From NCBI GenBank assembly GCA_944387845.1, contig CALXGH010000067.1, forward strand, positions 1-64,000: DNA of 64,000 bases, given 5' to 3'. This DNA is from an uncultured Oscillospiraceae bacterium (GTDB lineage: Bacteria > Bacillota > Clostridia > Oscillospirales > Oscillospiraceae). The notes beneath the pieces were generated by a model. The model did no database searches. It was not told the DNA's origin and saw only the letters and a list, made by a program, of their open reading frames with translations. Below, piece by piece: positions 60,515-64,000 of this stretch; the stretch's first letter is position 1; the number at the start of each line of letters is the position of its first letter. The translations under genes and the position numbers were made by a program.

Positions 60515-60807
60515 AATTTAACAGAAAACTGAAGATTGTCAATTGTTATTTTGCATATTTTTATAAGCGTTTTTTTGCATAATGTATATATAATAAACAA
60601 GGCTATAAATGCATGATGATAGGGAAGGGTCGAAATTTGGCGTATTTTGAAGTTTAAAATCACTTAATATAAAAAAAGTATATTTTATATAAAATCATTT
60701 GAGGTTTTTTGCATTTTATGTGGATATAATTACATTTTACTGTTGAAAACTGGAAAATTTCATGGTAAATTATACCTTGATTTAAGGAAATAACGGAGAT
60801 GTTTTAA
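60515..60807. promoter_or_regulatory. AT-rich gap: liv promoter and degV upstream region
   Basis: Contains the - strand promoter TTGACA (60542-60537), 16-bp spacer, TAAATT (60520-60515) for the liv leader. The remaining sequence to 60790 is very AT-rich with no coding potential; degV has GGAG before its ATG. Confidence 0.5.
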
Positions 60808-61695
60808 ATGAGTAGTTATGTTTTAAGTTGCTGTTCAACAGCAGATTTGTCTAAAGAGCATTTTGAAGAAAGAGATATAAGATATATCTGCTTTCATTAT
60901 TATTTAAACGGAAAGCAGCATATGGATGATTTGGGCCAGTCGATACCTTTTGATAAATTTTACAAAGCGATGCAGGATGGCGCTGAGACCAAAACCAGCC
61001 AGGTAAACGTAGAGGAATATATTGAGTATTTTACGCCGATCCTTGAAGAGGGAAAAGATATTCTTCATCTTTCACTGTCTAGTGGCATATCGGGTTCCTA
61101 TAATTCTGCTTGCGCTGCTCAGAGCATACTTTCTGAGAAATATCCAGACAGGAAACTTATAGTATTAGACTCCCTTGCCGCATCGTCAGGTTACGGACTG
61201 CTTATGGATAAGCTTGCTGACCTGAGGGATAAGGGCATGTCTATTGATGAACTTGCCCAGTGGGCAGAATCAAATAAACTGAAGCTTAACCACTGGTTCT
61301 TCTCAAGCGACCTTACATTCTATATAAAAGGTGGCAGGATCTCCAAAACTGCAGGTGTTGTAGGCACGCTGCTTAATATCTGTCCTCTTCTAAACGTAAA
61401 CGATGAGGGCAAGCTCATACCAAGGCACAAAATCCGTTCGAAGAAAAAAGTTATTCAGGCTATTGTTGATAAAATGGTTGAAAACGCTGAGGACGGTCTT
61501 GATTATTCAGGAAAATGTTATATATCACAGTCTGCATGCTATGAGGATGCAAGGGAAGTTGCCAATCTTGTGGAGGAGAAATTTCCGAAGCTTAATGGTA
61601 AAGTGCTTATAAATAATATTGGTACTACAATAGGAAGCCATACAGGACCGGGTACGGTAGCGTTGTTCTTCTGGGGAAAAGAGAGAGGTAGATAA
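60808..61695 (+). CDS. DegV family protein (fatty-acid binding)
   Basis: 295 residues. Matches DegV/FakB proteins: SCCSTADLSKEHFEERDIRYICFHYYLNG, the fatty-acid-binding SQVNVEEYIEYF and LHLSLSSGISGSYNSA, and IGSHTGPGTVALFFWG at the C-terminus (conserved Arg/His pocket region). FakB-type members present exogenous fatty acids to FakA kinase; no fakA is in the window. Monocistronic. Confidence 0.93.
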   Translation: MSSYVLSCCSTADLSKEHFEERDIRYICFHYYLNGKQHMDDLGQSIPFDKFYKAMQDGAETKTSQVNVEEYIEYFTPILEEGKDILHLSLSSGISGSYNSACAAQSILSEKYPDRKLIVLDSLAASSGYGLLMDKLADLRDKGMSIDELAQWAESNKLKLNHWFFSSDLTFYIKGGRISKTAGVVGTLLNICPLLNVNDEGKLIPRHKIRSKKKVIQAIVDKMVENAEDGLDYSGKCYISQSACYEDAREVANLVEEKFPKLNGKVLINNIGTTIGSHTGPGTVALFFWGKERGR

Positions 61696-61696
61696 T

Positions 61697-61729
61697 AAAA
61701 AAACGCCCAAATTTTTGGGCGTTTTTTTG
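61697..61729. terminator. Bidirectional terminator
   Basis: Stem AAAAAAACGCCCAAA / TTTGGGCGTTTTTTT. Confidence 0.9.
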
Positions 61730-61741
61730 ATTTTACATTAC

Positions 61742-62380
61742 TTATTCTGCCTCAGAGAAATAGGAGAGAATAGTGTCCATATAATCATTCTGACCAGATA
61801 CTATAATTGCGAGCATGTATTTATCTATCTTTCTGAGATAATAAATCTGATCAATAAGTACTCCGCCATAGTCGGCCTCAGCGGAGAATGTGAGATATTC
61901 CTCGCCTGCAAACTCAACTGTCTCATTGTCAGTGAAAGTGTAGGCAATATTGGAAGTTGTCATGTCAGAGAGAAGTTCTCTTGTTGCATCAGCATAGGCT
62001 TCTTCATCATAGGATGTACCACCTACTGTGAGAGCAAGATTTTCGTAAGATACTATAACATTTGCTCCAGTTACATTGTCCTGAGCCATGAAATCATAAA
62101 TTGACTTGTACTCGTTGTTTGCTATGGATTCCTGGAAATCTTCAAGGATGAATTCGTCGGAAGTGTAGCCCATAATTTCAGCAATTTCTTCGTCGCTGGC
62201 AAATACCCAATCTTCACTAGGAGCGAATTTCAGGTTTGCGTATTCGCTTGTATAAACATTGTCAACGACAGTACCGCGGGAAAATTCCACTTCCTCTTTT
62301 TCTTTCTCTTGCTTATCGCCACAGGCGCACAGCCCCAAAACGATAATGAGAGAAATTAATACTGCAAAAAGTTTTTTCAT
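61742..62380 (-). CDS. Hypothetical lipoprotein
   Basis: 212 residues. A signal with a probable lipobox (KKLFAVLISLIIVLGLCAC, lipidated Cys20), an acidic Lys/Glu linker, and then a PsbP/DUF-like alpha+beta domain: YTSEYANLKFAPSEDWVFASDEEIAEIMG, YLTFSAEADYGGVLIDQIYYLRKIDKYMLAIIVSG. The pattern of a surface-exposed strand followed by a W and an amphipathic helix is common in Clostridial lipoproteins of unknown function. Confidence 0.85.
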   Translation of the reverse strand: MKKLFAVLISLIIVLGLCACGDKQEKEKEEVEFSRGTVVDNVYTSEYANLKFAPSEDWVFASDEEIAEIMGYTSDEFILEDFQESIANNEYKSIYDFMAQDNVTGANVIVSYENLALTVGGTSYDEEAYADATRELLSDMTTSNIAYTFTDNETVEFAGEEYLTFSAEADYGGVLIDQIYYLRKIDKYMLAIIVSGQNDYMDTILSYFSEAE

Positions 62381-62519
62381 ATTATTCTACCTCACTATTT
62401 ATTTTAAACAGACAGAGTTTTTAGGCCTGTTTAATACTATGATGGCTTGTACCTTAAGATTACCATAAAATAGCTTTTTTGTTAAGAGCAATATGGAAAA
62501 TTACGTAAGAAATCAGGAA

Positions 62520-63089
62520 TTACCTTTTTGTCAAAGTTTTTATATTGATCATATCATATGTACGGATAAAATGGCGTAAATTCACTCCAGAAGTCATATA
62601 ATACTGCATAAGTTTAGCACAGGCAAGACTATCACTGCCGGCATTATGATGGTCAAGACATATATCCAGGTATGAGCAAAGGGTATTGAGCCTGTGGTTA
62701 CGACAGTGTGGCAGGACTCGGCGACCGATCTGACAGGTGCAGGCGTAATTTACATAAAGTGGCCTACTTATTCTGTAATCACGCAGACATTTTGCCAGAA
62801 CGCTCATGTCAAAGGGAGCATTATGGGCGATTAAAAGTCCACTACCCATTATTGGACCGATGGTCTTCCACAACTCATAAAAATTAGGAGAGTTTTTCGC
62901 CATCTCTGGGGTGATGCCCGTAAGTTGAACATTAAACATATCAAAATATGTTTCCGGATTTACTAAATAATACAGGTTATCGGCTATTATACCATTTTCC
63001 ACTACCGTTATTCCAATGGAACTGATACGGTCGTTATGAGAATTTGGAGTTTCCACGTCGAAGGCGACGATTCTTCCGGTATAGCGCAA
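62520..63089 (-). CDS. DnaQ-like 3'-5' exonuclease
   Basis: 189 residues. DEDDh-type: ExoI FDVETP (Asp-Glu), ExoII LIAHNAPFDMSVL, ExoIII HHNAGSDSLACAKL (His and Asp). It resembles the proofreading epsilon/PolC-exo fold but stands alone; it may be a repair nuclease or an RNase T-like enzyme. Gap 63090-63349 holds no gene; AT-rich with a TATAAT at about 63209. Confidence 0.9.
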   Translation of the reverse strand: MRYTGRIVAFDVETPNSHNDRISSIGITVVENGIIADNLYYLVNPETYFDMFNVQLTGITPEMAKNSPNFYELWKTIGPIMGSGLLIAHNAPFDMSVLAKCLRDYRISRPLYVNYACTCQIGRRVLPHCRNHRLNTLCSYLDICLDHHNAGSDSLACAKLMQYYMTSGVNLRHFIRTYDMINIKTLTKR

Positions 63090-63349
63090 AAAAACACCTT
63101 CTTGTATGTTTTGTCTATTAAAATTTTATAATATTAAGAGATGTAATTCAATAAAATTTTATTTATGAGTTTTGTGAATAAGTTATAGAAAACTTAATAT
63201 TTTGGAAGTATAATAAAAGTAAATTAAATGGTAGGACAGATCTCAGCATATATTATATGTCGTACTGGTCGTCCCAGGCATTTTAGATGTCTACAAAGCC
63301 TTTAATTTAGATATATTTATAATTTTCCATGAAAAGGGGGCAATAATAT

Positions 63350-63547
63350 TTGAAGATATCACTTAATGAAAATCAGGATGTTGTTAAAACAGTTAAAGAA
63401 GGACTTAAAAGAACAGGTGGTTACTGTCCGTGCAGAACAGCAAGAACTGAGGAGTACAAATGTATGTGCCAGGAATTCCGGGACCAGATAAATGATCCGG
63501 ATTTTGAAGGTTATTGCCACTGCATGTTATATTACAAGTCTAAGTAA
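63350..63547 (+). CDS. Ferredoxin:thioredoxin reductase catalytic-subunit-like protein
   Basis: 65 residues. Three CxC pairs: CPC (26, 28), CMC (38, 40) and CHC (56, 58), as in FTR beta subunits, which use a [4Fe-4S] cluster and an adjacent disulfide to reduce thioredoxin from ferredoxin. The spacing here is CPC-x9-CMC-x15-CHC, unlike the chloroplast CPC-x16-CPC-x8-CHC. The start is TTG at 63350, 9 bases after GGGGG. Nine bp downstream is thioredoxin, supporting a reductase role. Confidence 0.85.
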   Translation: MKISLNENQDVVKTVKEGLKRTGGYCPCRTARTEEYKCMCQEFRDQINDPDFEGYCHCMLYYKSK

Positions 63548-63556
63548 GGAGATAAA

Positions 63557-63871
63557 ATGGCAGAAGTTGTAATTACAAATGAAAATTTCGAAGATGAAGT
63601 TGTAAAATCAGATATTCCGGTACTAGTGGATTTCTGGGCTTCATGGTGTGGCCCCTGCAAAATGCTCGCTCCAATTATCGAGGAGCTGGCGAAAGAATAT
63701 GAGGGCAAGGTAAAAGTAGGCAAAGTAAATGTGGATGACGAGGCTGAGTTGTCTCTGAGGTTTAACATTTTAAGCATTCCTACTGTAATTCTTTTCAAAG
63801 AGGGGAAAGAAGTCAACAGATTGGTTGGATTTTCCATGAAAGAAGACTTTGAAGAGATGATAAATGAATAG
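63557..63871 (+). CDS. trxA: Thioredoxin
   Basis: 104 residues. The active site WCGPC is at 30-34 (in LVDFWASWCGPCKMLAP), followed by the cis-Pro segment LSIPTVILFKEGKEVNRLVG. It reduces protein disulfides. AAGGAG lies before the ATG. It directly follows the FTR-like gene, and no NADPH-dependent TrxB is near. Confidence 0.95.
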   Translation: MAEVVITNENFEDEVVKSDIPVLVDFWASWCGPCKMLAPIIEELAKEYEGKVKVGKVNVDDEAELSLRFNILSIPTVILFKEGKEVNRLVGFSMKEDFEEMINE

Positions 63872-63905
63872 TTTTAAAAGCGGCCGAAAGGCCGCTTTTA
63901 AAAAC
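63872..63905 (+). terminator. Terminator after trxA
   Basis: 14-bp stem TTTTAAAAGCGGCC / GGCCGCTTTTAAAA with a GAAA tetraloop. Confidence 0.88.
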
Positions 63906-63966
63906 AGTTGTTTTTTTACCTTTGTAGTTATATATTATTGGGTGGATATATAACGGAGGTAGGACA

Positions 63967-64000
63967 ATGACTTTTAATGTTTTCTACGGCCTGCTTATAC
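63967..64000 (+). CDS. Start of a gene cut by the window end
   Basis: ATG with GGAGG 6 bases upstream. Only 11 residues (MTFNVFYGLLI) are visible. The beginning is similar to the first residues of the ZIP transporter at 1586-2371 (ALWQGLLIPF), but this is too little to identify it. Confidence 0.6.
   Translation, partial: MTFNVFYGLLI

Noticed and set aside
1-64000. CRISPR arrays, tRNA and rRNA genes
   Set aside because: No regularly spaced repeats, tRNA cloverleaf-like segments or rRNA sequence were recognised in the gaps.

Overview
The window looks like chromosomal DNA of a low-to-moderate GC, anaerobic, endospore-forming Firmicute of the class Clostridia. Evidence: sporulation genes (a SpoVB-like flippase and spoIIR), AddAB instead of RecBCD, Rex, two T-box leaders, a TPP riboswitch feeding a ThiT transporter, oxygen-sensitive enzymes ([4Fe-4S] L-serine dehydratase, NrdD/NrdG), and anaerobe oxidative-defence proteins (reverse-type rubrerythrin, rubredoxin, a ferredoxin:thioredoxin-reductase-like protein beside thioredoxin). 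No tRNA, rRNA, CRISPR array, insertion sequence or prophage was found. Nearly all of it is ordinary core genome, and most gene blocks end in strong hairpin-plus-U terminators.

Layout. 1-5.2 kb: two tandem SDR oxidoreductases (the first cut by the window edge), a ZIP metal transporter with two matching operator dyads, serine dehydratase and a ferredoxin-domain aldo/keto reductase. 5.2-8.5 kb: a tyrosine T-box, then a metallo-hydrolase, a C_GCAxxG_C_C protein and tyrS, then rex. 8.5-21.8 kb: recG, the SpoVB-like flippase, transketolase, a MATE exporter, an AraC regulator, an SPFH protein with a ribbon-helix-helix partner, two small membrane proteins, ispE, spoIIR, and a Fur-family regulator with rubrerythrin. 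21.9-27 kb is the least ordinary part: a frameshifted SHOCT-domain gene, a PsiE-like protein, an unrecognised membrane protein with a methyltransferase, rubredoxin and a deacetylase-fold membrane protein. 27-34.5 kb: addB-addA and rpmE. 34.5-41.2 kb: GDPD-folA-thyA-GNAT, then a polar amino-acid-type ABC importer with an M20 amidohydrolase. 41.3-45.1 kb: the dNTP genes nrdD, nrdG and dut plus an ArsC/Spx-like protein. 45.2-49.1 kb: serC-serA-DUF1015 behind a serine T-box. 49.2-55.2 kb: an unknown protein behind an inverted repeat, thiT with its TPP riboswitch, an acetyltransferase, a secreted SLH-L,D-transpeptidase, another ferredoxin-domain aldo/keto reductase and a YerC/TrpR-like regulator. 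55.2-60.5 kb: a branched-chain amino acid importer (livKHMGF) preceded by a small Ile/Val-rich ORF and an intrinsic terminator. 60.8-64 kb: DegV, a lipoprotein, a DnaQ-type exonuclease, FTR-like plus thioredoxin, and the first codons of another gene.

The strongest regulatory observations are: the Ile/Val-rich reading frame plus terminator ahead of livK, which has the form of a transcription attenuator; two similar dyads exactly 42 bp apart at the ZIP promoter; a perfect palindrome filling the spacer and -10 of the SPFH/ribbon-helix-helix promoter; NrdR-like boxes on the nrdD promoter; and the two T-boxes, whose specifier triplets (UAC, UCC) match the genes they precede. The best candidate for an undescribed protein system is the methyltransferase plus membrane-anchored partner at 22.9-24.9 kb, but its function cannot be assigned from sequence alone.
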